From: Lysobacteraceae bacterium
GTDB taxonomy: Bacteria; Pseudomonadota; Gammaproteobacteria; Xanthomonadales; Xanthomonadaceae
Direction of reading: 5' to 3'
DNA: 64,000 bases
Assembly: GCA_030681035.1 (NCBI GenBank)
Contig: JAUXUI010000045.1
Span: forward strand, 87,715 to 151,714
The notes beneath the pieces were generated by a model, which ran no database searches, had not been told where the DNA came from, and worked only from the letters and a program-made list of their open reading frames with translations. Below, piece after piece: positions 9,373-18,344 of this stretch. The stretch's first letter is position 1. Each line of letters begins with the position of its first letter. A program made the position numbers and the translations under genes.

Positions 9373-10854
9373 ATGTCCAAGCAATCGGGAGTTAGCTACA
9401 CCAAGGTTGATGCGGGGTATTTCGAAAAACGCGGGCTGCGCCGCTATGCCGGTGTGTGGTCGTTGTGGGCACTGGGCGTTGGCGCGGTGATATCGGGCCA
9501 TTTTTCCGGCTGGAATCTTGGCCTGGCCAACGGTTGGGGCAGCATGCTGATCGCCACTATCATCATCGCGGTGATGTACCTGGGCCTGATCTATTCGATC
9601 GCCGAAATGGCGCCAGCAATGCCGCATACCGGCGCTGCCTATTCCTTTGCGCGCAGCGCGATGGGGCCGTGGGGCGGGTTTCTCACTGGGCTGTCGGAAA
9701 ACGTCGAATACGTGATCACCCCGGCGGTGATCGTGTTCTTCATCGGCAGCTACATGAGCAGCATATTCGGCACCCCGGATGCGATGCAGCCGCTATGGTG
9801 GATCGGTTTTTATGTGGTGTTCGTCGGCCTCAACATCATCGGCGTCGAGCTGTCGTTCCGGGTAACTCTGGTGGTGACTTTGCTGGCATTGGCGTGCCTG
9901 GTGGTGTTCTGGTTCAGTGCGTTGCCGCATATCGATTTTTCGCGTTGGGCGATGAACGTGGCCAGTGATGGCTCCGCGCTGCCGGAGGGTGGCGGGCCGT
10001 TCCTGCCGATGGGACTGAAGGGCGTTCTGGCGGCGTTGCCGTTTGCGGTATGGCTGTTCCTGGCCATTGAACAACTGCCGCTGGCAGCGGAAGAATCGGT
10101 CGATCCCAAGCGCGACATGCCCAAGGGCATCATCGCCGGCATGTTCACCCTGATCGTATAGGCGTTCATGATCGTGTGGTTGAATCCGTCATTACCGGGC
10201 GTCGGTTCGCATGCACTGGGCACCTCCGGCGAACCGCTGCTGGATGGCTTCAAGGCGATCTATGGCGACAACATCGCCAAGCTGCTCGCCTTGGTGGCGG
10301 TGCTGGGCCTGGTCGCCAGCTTCCACACCATCATCTTCGCCAAGGGCCGGCAGATCTATTCGCTCAGCCGCGCCGGCTACTTCCTGCCATGGCTGTCGAT
10401 CACCCATGGCGGACGCAAGACCCCACATGTGGCAATGGTGATGGGCAGCGTGACCGCGTTGGCAATCATGTTTGGCCTGTGGTTTGGCTTCGGCGCGGAA
10501 AAAGGTGGCGCGTTGATTGGCGGCACGCTGCTGAACATGGCGGTATTCGGTGCCATGTTCTCGTATTTCATGCAGGCGCTGAGCTTCATCCTGTTGCGCC
10601 AGAAAATGCCCGACATCGATCGCCCCTATCGCAGTCCACTGGGTATCGGCGGTGCCGCGCTGACCATGATCATCGCGGTAGTGACGCTGTACTACCAACT
10701 CACCGGCGACCCGGCGTACACCCGCGGCGTGTTGTGGGTGGCATTGTGGTTCGGTGTATGCATCGCCTACTTCGCGCTGGTCGGCCGGCATCGGCTGATC
10801 CTGTCGCCGGAAGAGGAGTTCGCGATGGCGCAGCGCGAAAAGACTGGCGCCTGA
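9373..10854 (+). pseudogene. Ethanolamine permease, interrupted by in-frame TAG
   Basis: A 494-codon reading frame for an APC-superfamily amino acid/amine permease of the ethanolamine permease type (YTKVDAGYFEKRGLRRYAGV at the N-terminus; about 12 hydrophobic segments). Codon 263 is TAG (10159-10161), in MFTLIV-stop-AFMIVWLN, inside what should be a membrane helix. The frame continues unbroken on both sides with no length change, so a single base change (for example TTG or CAG to TAG) explains it. The first part ends after the LPLAAEESVDPKRDMP loop; the second restarts at 10168 and lacks the substrate-binding half. Either uptake is lost, the codon is suppressed, or the base is a sequencing error. 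GGAG lies ~8 nt before the start. Confidence 0.85.
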
Positions 10855-10867
10855 GGCAGCCGAACTC

Positions 10868-10894
10868 GGGGGCGCAGCCAATGGCTGCGCCCCC
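10868..10894 (+). other. Stable stem-loop between permease and ligase genes
   Basis: A perfect 12-bp GC-rich stem (GGGGGCGCAGCC with GGCTGCGCCCCC) and a 3-nt loop, 13 bp after the permease stop. It lacks a T-run, so it is not a standard terminator. It may stabilise or separate the permease and ligase mRNA. Confidence 0.6.
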
Positions 10895-10916
10895 TTCACG
10901 CAACCGGGAGATCATC

Positions 10917-12284
10917 ATGACCGCACCACTGACACTTCCCGCGCTACGCCAGCTGGCCGCCGATGGCAAAATCGACACCGTGCTCGCCTGTCTGGTTGAC
11001 ATGCAGGGGCGGCTGATCGGCAAGCGCTTTCAGGTCGAGTTCTTTCTCGACAGCGCGCACCAGGAAACCCACGGCTGCGATTACCTGCTGGCCAACGACA
11101 TCGACATGGAGCCGGTGCCCGGCTACGCCGCCGCCAGTTGGAACAAGGGCTACGGCGATTTTGTGTTCAAACCCGACTTGAGCACCCTGCGCGAGGTGCC
11201 GTGGTTGGAAGGCACCGCACTGGTGCTGTGCGATGTCCAGGACCATAACCACTACGACCTGCCACACAGCCCGCGCGGCATTCTCAAGAAACAGGTGGCG
11301 CGGCTGACCGAGCGCGGCATGCTCGGCATGTTCGCCTCGGAACTGGAGTTTTACCTGTTCGACGAGAGCTACGAAGCGATCCACCAGCGCAACTACCACG
11401 CGCCCAAGACCGCCGGTTACTACATCGAGGACTACAACATCCTGCAAACCACCCGCGAGGAGCCGGTGATGCGGGCGATCCGCACGCAGTTGCAAGCGGC
11501 CGGCATCCCGGTGGAAAACTCCAAGGGCGAATGGGGGCCTGGCCAGGAAGAAATCAACGTGCGCTACTGCGACGCCCTGACCATGGCCGACCGCCACAGC
11601 ATCATCAAACACGCCTGCAAGGAGATCGCGCTGCTGCAGGGCAAGGCGATCACGTTCATGGCCAAATGGCGTTACGACCTGGCCGGATCCAGCAGCCATG
11701 TCCACAACTCGCTGTGGAGCATGGACGGCAAGCAAGCGCTGTTTCATGACCCCAAGGCCGAGTTCACCATGACCCCGCTGATGCGCCAGTGGGTGGCCGG
11801 GCAGCTCAAGTACGCGCCCGACATCACCGTGTTCCTGGCGCCGTACATCAACTCCTACAAGCGCTTCCAGGCCGGCACCTTCGCGCCGACGCGCGCGGTG
11901 TGGAGCCGCGACAACCGCACCGCCGGCTTCCGCCTGTGCGGCGAGGGCAGCAAGGGCATCCGCATCGAATGCCGAATCGGCGGTGCCGATTTGAATCCAT
12001 ATCTCGCCTTTGCCGCACTGATCGCCGCTGGCCTGGCCGGCATCGACGAAAAACTGGAGCTGGGCAAGCCGTTTGAAGGCGACGCCTACAGTGGCAAAAA
12101 ATTACCCGAAGTGGCGAAAACCCTGCGCGATGCCATCGCCGCACTGGAACGCTCGAAGATGCTGCGCGCCGCGTTCGGCGATGAGGTAGTGGAACACTAC
12201 CTGCACACCGCGCGCTGGGAGCAGATGGAATACGATCGCCGCGTTACCGACTGGGAGCTGCGGCGTGGCTTCGAACGGTATTGA
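10917..12284 (+). CDS. Glutamine-synthetase-like gamma-glutamyl ligase
   Basis: 455 residues with a GS beta-grasp N-terminus (TVLACLVDMQGRLIGKRF) and catalytic domain (FASELEFYLF; ENSKGEWGPGQEEINVRY; MAKWRYDLAGSSSHVHNSLW; WSRDNRTAGFR; RIECRIGGADLNPYLAFAA). It lacks the adenylylation tyrosine region of true nitrogen-assimilating GlnA and resembles the PuuA/GlnA4/IpuC group, which ATP-dependently couples glutamate to an amine. With an ethanolamine-type permease upstream and alcohol and aldehyde dehydrogenases downstream, the likely substrate is ethanolamine or a related amino alcohol, giving gamma-glutamylethanolamide. The ATG at 10917 follows GGGAG; a longer in-frame extension runs antisense-like through the permease gene and is rejected. 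Confidence 0.87.
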   Translation: MTAPLTLPALRQLAADGKIDTVLACLVDMQGRLIGKRFQVEFFLDSAHQETHGCDYLLANDIDMEPVPGYAAASWNKGYGDFVFKPDLSTLREVPWLEGTALVLCDVQDHNHYDLPHSPRGILKKQVARLTERGMLGMFASELEFYLFDESYEAIHQRNYHAPKTAGYYIEDYNILQTTREEPVMRAIRTQLQAAGIPVENSKGEWGPGQEEINVRYCDALTMADRHSIIKHACKEIALLQGKAITFMAKWRYDLAGSSSHVHNSLWSMDGKQALFHDPKAEFTMTPLMRQWVAGQLKYAPDITVFLAPYINSYKRFQAGTFAPTRAVWSRDNRTAGFRLCGEGSKGIRIECRIGGADLNPYLAFAALIAAGLAGIDEKLELGKPFEGDAYSGKKLPEVAKTLRDAIAALERSKMLRAAFGDEVVEHYLHTARWEQMEYDRRVTDWELRRGFERY

Positions 12285-12810
12285 TTCTGTGTGGCCCGCG
12301 CAGGACGCAAGAGCACAAGCACCAGAGGTCCGCAAAGGAGGCACGAGGTAATGGTAGGTCGGGTCAAGCGCCGAAGGCGCGGACCCGACATGTTTAGTCC
12401 GCGAAGTACGCATGAACAAAAGGCATTGGGTCCGCAAAGGACGCAAATGAGAAGCCAGAACAGATTGGGGGTGGGGCAGAAACGATTTCCCGGCGTGATT
12501 CACATCCGCGGCAAATGGCACTTGCTTTATCGCCGTCATGCCCGCGAAAGCGGGCATCCAGCGTCTTTCGCGCTTGCCCAGTCTCCTGAAGCCACTGGAT
12601 TCCCGCTTTCGCGGGAATGACGAACCGAGGCACTCCGGGCTTAAGTAAGTGCCATTCATTTCCGAGACAATTTGCTTCTCCCTTTGATGTTTTTGCTTCA
12701 CTGCGTCATTCGCGTCCTTTGTGGACCAGCCGCTTCCACATTTGCTTTCTTCGCGTTGTTTGCATCCTTTGCGGACCAACCGCTTCAACAAAACGCTGCA
12801 ACGGAGCCCC
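12285..12810. repeat. 526-bp intergenic repeat region
   Basis: No gene is seen. It contains four copies of a dispersed motif related to GGTCCGCAAAGGACGCAAAG (about 12326-12345 and 12428-12448 direct; 12711-12728 and 12761-12780 inverted). It also has an inverted pair at 12534-12561 and 12594-12622, GTCATTCCCGCGAAAGCGGG type, that can fold into a long hairpin. The block separates the ligase gene from the downstream dehydrogenases, so it may weaken operon continuity. Confidence 0.7.
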
Positions 12811-14202
12811 ATGACCCAAACCATCCAACTCATTTCCCCAGTCAACGGCAGCATTTACGTCGAGCGCCACTGCGCCAGCGATGCGCAGATCGCGGCCGCG
12901 CTGTCTGCCGCCACAGTCGCGCAACAGCAATGGAAACACACCGCGCTCAGCGAGCGCGCCGCGCTGTGTACGCGCATGGTTGACGCCATGCTGGCGATGC
13001 GCGAGGAGATCGTGCCCGAGCTGGCGTGGCAGATGGGCCGGCCGTTGCGTTACGGCGCTGGCGAACTGCGCGGTTTCGAGGAACGCGCACGGCACATGAT
13101 CGCCATCGCGCCGCAGGCACTGGCACCAATCGAACCCGAAGCCAAGGCCGGCTTTCGGCGCAGCATTCGCCGCGAACCATTGGGCACGGTGCTGGTGATC
13201 GCGCCGTGGAATTATCCCTACCTGACGGCGGTGAACTCGATCATCCCGGCACTGATGGCGGGCAACGCGGTGATCCTCAAGCACGCCACCCAAACGCTGC
13301 TGGTGGGCGAGCGTTTCGCACTGGCCGCGCAGCATGCCGGTCTGCCCGCCGGGCTGTTCCAGAACCTGCTGATGGATCATGTGCAGGCGGCACGGGTGAT
13401 TGGGTCGGGGCATGTCCAGCAAGTCAACTTCACCGGTTCGGTCGCTGGTGGCCAGGCGATGGAAGCAGCCGCTGCCGGACATTTCCTCGGCGTGGGGCTG
13501 GAACTGGGCGGCAAGGACCCGGCTTACGTGCGCGAGGATGCCGATCTCGCGCATGCGGTCGAAAATCTGGTCGATGGCAGCTACTTCAATTCTGGGCAAA
13601 GTTGCTGCGGCATCGAACGCATCTATGTCGATCGCGCGATCTACCCCGAGTTCGTCGAACGCTTCGTCGCGCTCACCCGCCAGTACGTGCTCGGCAATCC
13701 GCTTGATGAGACCACCACGCTCGGCCCGCTGGTAAAACCCGCCGCTGCCGAGTTCGTGCGTGGGCAGATCGCCGAGGCCGTGGCCAAGGGCGGCAAAGCG
13801 CTGCTTGATCCCAAAACCTTTGCGGCCGATCAACCCGGCAGCGCTTACCTGGCACCGCAGGTGCTGGTCGATGTCGATCACGGCATGTCGGTGATGCGCG
13901 AGGAGAGCTTCGGCCCGGTGGTGGGCATCATGGCAGTGACCGATGAAGCGCAGGCCATCGCACTGATGAATGACAGCGCCTTCGGCCTCACCGCCTCGAT
14001 CTGGACCCGCGATCTCGATGCCGCCGAGCGCATTGGCGATGCCGTTGCCACCGGCACCGTGTACATGAACCGCTGCGATTCTCTCGATCCGGCGCTGGCC
14101 TGGACCGGGGTCAAGCATAGCGGCCGTGGCGCTACTCTCTCGCGCGTGGGTTACGAGACTCTGACCCGGCCCAAATCCTTCCACCTGCGTCACCAAATCT
14201 GA
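12811..14202 (+). CDS. Aldehyde dehydrogenase family protein
   Basis: 463 residues, slightly shorter than the ExaC-type paralogue in this window. Motifs: VLVIAPWNYPYLTAVNSIIP (oxyanion Asn), VNFTGSVAGGQAM (NAD site), LELGGKDPAYV (general base Glu), NSGQSCCGIERIYV (nucleophilic Cys) and EESFGPVVGIM. The ATG at 12811 follows ACGGAG; upstream in-frame codons lie in repeat DNA and were rejected. It lies 10 bp before the iron-type alcohol dehydrogenase gene, and the pair could oxidise an alcohol to aldehyde to acid. In the proposed route the aldehyde would be gamma-glutamyl-aminoacetaldehyde and the product gamma-glutamylglycine. Substrate is inference. Confidence 0.92.
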   Translation: MTQTIQLISPVNGSIYVERHCASDAQIAAALSAATVAQQQWKHTALSERAALCTRMVDAMLAMREEIVPELAWQMGRPLRYGAGELRGFEERARHMIAIAPQALAPIEPEAKAGFRRSIRREPLGTVLVIAPWNYPYLTAVNSIIPALMAGNAVILKHATQTLLVGERFALAAQHAGLPAGLFQNLLMDHVQAARVIGSGHVQQVNFTGSVAGGQAMEAAAAGHFLGVGLELGGKDPAYVREDADLAHAVENLVDGSYFNSGQSCCGIERIYVDRAIYPEFVERFVALTRQYVLGNPLDETTTLGPLVKPAAAEFVRGQIAEAVAKGGKALLDPKTFAADQPGSAYLAPQVLVDVDHGMSVMREESFGPVVGIMAVTDEAQAIALMNDSAFGLTASIWTRDLDAAERIGDAVATGTVYMNRCDSLDPALAWTGVKHSGRGATLSRVGYETLTRPKSFHLRHQI

Positions 14203-14212
14203 GCACTACCCA

Positions 14213-15373
14213 ATGAACCTGATCGGCAACTGGAACTACCCTACCCCCATCAAGTTCGGCGCCGGCCGCATCACCGAGCTGCCCGAACACTGCCGCGCCA
14301 ACGGCATCGCGCGCCCGCTGCTGGTCACCGACGCCGGCCTCGCCAACGCGCCGATCACCACCGCCGCGCTGCAATCATTGCAGGCCGCCGGATTGGGCGC
14401 CGCGCTGTTCGCCCAGATCAAGCCCAACCCGGTCGAAGCCAACCTGCTTGACGGCCTCGCCGCGTATCACGCCGGCAATCACGATGGCGTGGTTGCCTTC
14501 GGCGGCGGCAGCGGCCTGGACATGGGCAAGCTGATCGCGTTCATGAGCGGCCAGACCCGCCCGGTGTGGGATTTTGAGGACATCGGCGACTGGTGGACCC
14601 GCGCCGACAGCAACGGCATCGCGCCCATCATCGCAGTGCCTACCACCGCTGGCACCGGCTCGGAAGTGGGCCGCGCTGGTGTGATTACTGACGAGCGCAG
14701 CCACACCAAGCGCATCATCTTCCACCCGAAGATGATGCCGCGGGTGGTGATCTGCGACCCAGAACTCACAGTCGGCATGCCGGCCAAAATCACCGCCGGC
14801 ACCGGCATGGACGCGTTCTCGCATTGCCTGGAAGCCTACTGCGCGCCGGGCTTTCATCCCATGGCCGACGGTATCGCGGTGGAGGGCATGCGCCTGATCG
14901 CCGGCGCACTGCCGCGGGTGATGCGCAATCCAACCGACATCGACGCACGCGGCCAGATGATGGCCGCCGCTGCGATGGGCGCCACCGCCTTCCAGAAAGG
15001 GCTCGGCGGCATGCATGCGCTCGCGCACCCGATCGGCGCCCTGTACGACACCCACCACGGCATGACCAACGCTACCCTGATGCCATACGTGCTGGCGTTC
15101 AACCGCAGCGCCATCGACCAGCGCATCACCCGCCTCGCCGCGTATCTGGACCTGCCGTTGCCCGACTTCGACAGCTTCCTGCAGTTCGTGCTGCAACTGC
15201 GCCGCGAAGTTGGTGTGCCGCATACCCTGCCCGATCTCGGCGTCGATGACCGTCACGCGGCGCTGATCGCAAAAATGGCGGTGGAAGATCCGTCGGCCGG
15301 CGGCAATCCGCTACCACTCACCGAAGCCGGCGCCGCTGAGATATTCAGGGCGGCGAGTGTGGGCACGGTTTGA
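14213..15373 (+). CDS. Iron-containing alcohol dehydrogenase
   Basis: 386 residues, family III metal-dependent alcohol dehydrogenase. Seen: NAD-binding VVAFGGGSGLDMGKLIAF (~94-111), PTTAGTGSEVGRAGVIT, and metal ligands Asp and His in GTGMDAFSHCLEAY plus two further His in GGMHALAHPIGALYDTHHGM. It would oxidise a primary alcohol. Its position directly after an aldehyde dehydrogenase and the gamma-glutamyl ligase suggests the hydroxyl of a glutamylated amino alcohol as substrate. The gene overlaps the following DUF1415 frame by 17 nt if the first start of that gene is used. Confidence 0.93.
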   Translation: MNLIGNWNYPTPIKFGAGRITELPEHCRANGIARPLLVTDAGLANAPITTAALQSLQAAGLGAALFAQIKPNPVEANLLDGLAAYHAGNHDGVVAFGGGSGLDMGKLIAFMSGQTRPVWDFEDIGDWWTRADSNGIAPIIAVPTTAGTGSEVGRAGVITDERSHTKRIIFHPKMMPRVVICDPELTVGMPAKITAGTGMDAFSHCLEAYCAPGFHPMADGIAVEGMRLIAGALPRVMRNPTDIDARGQMMAAAAMGATAFQKGLGGMHALAHPIGALYDTHHGMTNATLMPYVLAFNRSAIDQRITRLAAYLDLPLPDFDSFLQFVLQLRREVGVPHTLPDLGVDDRHAALIAKMAVEDPSAGGNPLPLTEAGAAEIFRAASVGTV

Positions 15374-15986
15374 ACGCGCGACCGTGGCAGAATCAAAGGT
15401 TGCTTTGTTGGAAACGGACGAGCGCTTGAACGAAATCGTCATCGAAACCGTGCGCTTGTGGGTACAACGCCTGGTGGTGGACCTGAATCTGTGCCCGTTC
15501 GCCAAACGCGAACTGGTGAAGAACCGCGTTCGCTTCGTGGTCAGCGATGCGCAGGGCGAAGAACAACTGCTCGTGGCGCTGCAAACCGAGCTGGAACGGC
15601 TCGAATGCGACCCTTCGATTGAAACCACATTGCTGATCCATCCGCACGTGCTTCAACATTTTTACGACTACAACCAGTTTCTCGATTCTGCAGACCAGTT
15701 GCTGGAGCAGATGCAACGGGACGGGGTGTACCAGATCGCCAGCTTCCATCCGCACTATCAGTTTGCCGGCACCTTGCCGGACGACGCCGAGAACTACAGC
15801 AATCGCTCGCCGTATCCATTGCTGCATCTGCTGCGCGAGGACAGCCTGGAACGCGCCATTGCCAGTTATCCCGATGTCGAGCAGATACCGGAGCGCAACA
15901 TCGCGCTGATGAACCGATTGGGCACAAACACACTGAAGGCATTGCTGGATTCGTGTACGCGTGCCGGCAGAGCAGCAGACGGGTGA
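15357..15986 (+). CDS. DUF1415 family protein
   Basis: 209 residues with conserved DUF1415 features: VQRLVVDLNLCPFAKRELVK (~37-56), FYDYNQFLDSADQLL, ASFHPHYQFAGTLPDDAENY (~127-146) and NRSPYPLLHLLREDS. The family is widespread in proteobacteria with no established function. The start is uncertain: the first ATG overlaps the dehydrogenase stop, and a GTG at 15384 would remove nine residues. Neither has a strong Shine-Dalgarno. It is probably not part of the catabolic pathway. Confidence 0.85.
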   Translation: MWARFERATVAESKVALLETDERLNEIVIETVRLWVQRLVVDLNLCPFAKRELVKNRVRFVVSDAQGEEQLLVALQTELERLECDPSIETTLLIHPHVLQHFYDYNQFLDSADQLLEQMQRDGVYQIASFHPHYQFAGTLPDDAENYSNRSPYPLLHLLREDSLERAIASYPDVEQIPERNIALMNRLGTNTLKALLDSCTRAGRAADG

Positions 15987-16164
15987 GCCGCAATACCGTG
16001 CGGCAACGGACATGGTTGACTTGAACTGCGCGCGAACCATGAGCCGGGGAGGTTCATGGTGCGCGTCAGCGGCGCGGATCCGACATATTCAGCCCGCGTG
16101 CGATACCAACAACACCGGGGTCCGCAAAGGACGCAAAGTACGCAAAGAGCGCAAAGGAAAGGCT
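15987..16164. repeat. Intergenic stretch with CGCAAAGGACGC motif
   Basis: Non-coding. It holds a copy of the dispersed motif GGGTCCGCAAAGGACGCAAA at about 16118-16138, extended by further CGCAAAG copies, just before the inverted-repeat-bounded element. Confidence 0.55.
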
Positions 16165-16713
16165 AAGGAACCTCTGTATAAGCCATGCCTGGCGTCATTG
16201 CGAGCGGCCGCTCTTGCGCATCCGGCAACTGCTCCTGCGTTGCTCTCGGCCGCTGTTCCAGACACGGCTCTACCTCGGCAACTGCTCCTGCGTTGCTCTC
16301 GGCCGCTGTTCCAGACGCGGCTCTACCTCGGCAACTGCTCCTGCGTTGCTCTCGGCCGCTGTTCCAGACGCGGCTCTACCTCGGCAACTGCTCCTGCGTT
16401 GCTCTACCTCCTGCATCCATGCAGTCGTCCTGCATCCATGCAGTCGTCCTCCACCCATGGAGTCGTACCTCCTGCATCCATGCAGTCGTCCTGCATCCAT
16501 GCAGTCGTCCGGCATCCATGCAGTCGCCATGCGCTCGCGGCACTTGCACATCCCTGTGCGGCGCAGCGAAGCAATCCAGTGCTCTGATCTTTCGGAGATT
16601 TCTGGATTGTCCTAAAGGACTCCGATCCGCTATGGCCTGAAGGCCATGCGGAATCGTATGCCACGTCGCTGCGCTCGCAATGACGCCGGATGTGGCTTGT
16701 TCAGAGATTCCCT
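16165..16713. repeat. Inverted-repeat-bounded element with 53-bp and 19-bp tandem repeats
   Basis: About 550 bp bounded by imperfect ~40-bp inverted repeats (16165-16204 and 16672-16713; outer sequence AAGGAACCTCTGTATAAGCC). Inside are three full and one partial copies of a 53-bp repeat starting at 16223, 16276, 16329 and 16382. These are followed by six short units, mostly 19 bp, of the type CTGCATCCATGCAGTCGTC (about 16410-16530). 53 is not a multiple of three, and all three forward frames stay open through the array, so the apparent reading frames are artefacts. The element resembles a MITE. No transposase is present. Confidence 0.65.
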
Positions 16714-16840
16714 AACCGCGATGAGAGCCCGCCCTTGAGTTCGCATCCGCTTTTCCTTTGCGCTCTTTGCGTCCTTCGTGGATCCAATGCTTTACTCTCC
16801 CTGCGGACTACCATCGCACTTGACCGATAGCCCGGATGCC
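16714..16840. repeat. Short spacer with degenerate CGCAAAGGACGC motif
   Basis: Non-coding spacer after phoU. An inverted, degenerate copy of the CGCAAAG-type motif is at about 16750-16775. No terminator with a T-run is seen after phoU. Confidence 0.4.
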
Positions 16841-17554
16841 TCACTCTGGCGTTGCGGCAGGGTTGGACTTGGGGTGTCGAATATCGCGCCCCTCAACCAG
16901 ATAGAACACGTACTGCGCGATGTTTTTGGCGTGATCGCCAATGCGTTCCAGCGCCTTCATCGCGAACATTACCTGGATCACCTGTCCCACTGAATCCGGG
17001 TGGCGATTGGCAAAATCCTTGATGCTGGCGATAATCGCCTTGTAACCGTCGTCAAGGGTGTCATCGGCGGCCTTTACCTGCGCGGCACGTTCCAGATCCA
17101 GGCGAACCAGGGCATCGAGCGCCCCTCGCAACATGCTCAACGCATGCTGCGACAACGCCGAAATCTCACTGGATTGCGCGATATCACCCGCTTCGTGGCC
17201 TTCCTCGTGCAATTGCAGAGCAATTCGAGCGATCTTCTTGGCCTCGTCGCCAACGCGTTCGAGATCATTGACTGTTTTGGAAAGGGTCAGCACCGTGCGC
17301 AGGTCAACGCCCAACGGCGAACGCAGCGCCAGCAACTGCGCGATTTCCTCGTCGGCCTTGAGTTCAAGCCGATCGATTTCGCGGTCGCGTTTGATGACCT
17401 CACGCGCTATCGCCGAGTCGCCACCTTCCAGCACACTGATGGCACGCGATACCTGCTCTTCCACCTCGCCGCCCATCTTGAGCACGAGATCACGCAGGGT
17501 TGCCAGTTCTTCGTCGAATTTTTTGAGCGTATGAGCGCCCGTCGTCATGGACAT
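16841..17554 (-). CDS. phoU: Phosphate signalling protein PhoU
   Basis: 237 residues made of two homologous three-helix PhoU domains (about 10-105 and 118-215), with the metal-cluster pattern DREIDRLELKADEEI and ERVGDEAKKIA in the first and MKALERIGDHAKNIAQYVFY in the second. PhoU links the PstSCAB transporter to the PhoR/PhoB two-component system and represses the Pho response when phosphate is plentiful. It is the last gene of the pst operon, 15 bp after pstB. The charged C-terminal tail (HPKSNPAATPE) is not conserved. Confidence 0.97.
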   Translation of the reverse strand: MSMTTGAHTLKKFDEELATLRDLVLKMGGEVEEQVSRAISVLEGGDSAIAREVIKRDREIDRLELKADEEIAQLLALRSPLGVDLRTVLTLSKTVNDLERVGDEAKKIARIALQLHEEGHEAGDIAQSSEISALSQHALSMLRGALDALVRLDLERAAQVKAADDTLDDGYKAIIASIKDFANRHPDSVGQVIQVMFAMKALERIGDHAKNIAQYVFYLVEGRDIRHPKSNPAATPE

Positions 17555-17569
17555 TTGCCGTCCTCCCGC

Positions 17570-18340
17570 TTAGCCGAACCGGCCGGTAATGTAATTTTCA
17601 GTCTGCTCTTTTTTGGGCTTGGTGAATATCTGTTCGGTTTCGCCGTATTCGATCAGTTCACCAAGGTACATGAAGGCGGTGTACTTGGACACGCGACCCG
17701 CCTGCTGCATATTGTGGGTGACGATGAGAATGGTGACCTTGCTGCGCAGCTCCATGATCAGCTCTTCGATGTTGGCCGTGGCGATCGGATCAAGCGCCGA
17801 GGTAGGCTCATCGAACAACACGATTTCCGGCTCGGTGGCCAGGGCGCGGGCAATGCACACGCGCTGCTGCTGGCCGCCGGACAAACTGGTCGCCAGATTG
17901 CCCAGGCGATCTTTCACCTCATCCCAGATCGCTGCATCGCGCAGTGCTTTTTCGACCTTTTCCGCCAGCACTGCCGGGCGCCGCTCCCCCATTACCCGCA
18001 GGCCATAAGCCACGTTCTCGAAGATCGACTTCGGAAAAGGGTTGGGCTTCTGGAACACCATGCCAATGCGCAGCCGGGTCTCGATCGGATCGACATCCGC
18101 CGCCAGCAGGTTGACGTCATCGGGATACAAGCGGATTTCGCCCTCGTAGCGGCTGCCCGGATACAGATCGTGCATGCGATTGAAACAGCGCAGCAGCGTT
18201 GACTTGCCGCAACCCGACGGGCCGATCAATGCCGTGACTTCCTTGTCAGCCACCCGCAAATTGATATCGTTGAGCGCACGAAAGTCACCGTAGTAAAAGC
18301 TCAGGTTGCGAACTTCCGCCTTGTTGTTTTCAGGGTTCAT
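17570..18340 (-). CDS. pstB: Phosphate ABC transporter ATP-binding protein PstB
   Basis: 256 residues from the chosen ATG at 18340, which lies 4 bp after the pstA stop; a longer start at 18397 would run into pstA. Walker [11 protein letters not shown]-loop region [20 protein letters not shown], signature LSGGQQQR, Walker [13 protein letters not shown] and the switch His in [10 protein letters not shown] are all intact. It energises uptake of phosphate through PstC-PstA at the inner membrane and, with PhoU, signals phosphate status. The start is preceded by GGTGA at a short distance. Confidence 0.97.
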   Translation of the reverse strand: MNPENNKAEVRNLSFYYGDFRALNDINLRVADKEVTALIGPSGCGKSTLLRCFNRMHDLYPGSRYEGEIRLYPDDVNLLAADVDPIETRLRIGMVFQKPNPFPKSIFENVAYGLRVMGERRPAVLAEKVEKALRDAAIWDEVKDRLGNLATSLSGGQQQRVCIARALATEPEIVLFDEPTSALDPIATANIEELIMELRSKVTILIVTHNMQQAGRVSKYTAFMYLGELIEYGETEQIFTKPKKEQTENYITGRFG

Positions 18341-18344
18341 CGAG

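Noticed and set aside
10176..10916. N-terminal extension of the glutamine-synthetase-like protein
   Set aside because: It reads the permease gene in a wrong frame; a proper start with GGGAG lies at 10917.
12706..14196. A 496-codon minus-strand frame
   Set aside because: Antisense to the aldehyde dehydrogenase gene whose catalytic motifs are intact.
16185..16640. Proteins encoded by the 53-bp repeat array
   Set aside because: All three forward frames are open because the unit contains no stops in any frame; 53 is not a multiple of three and no ribosome site is seen.
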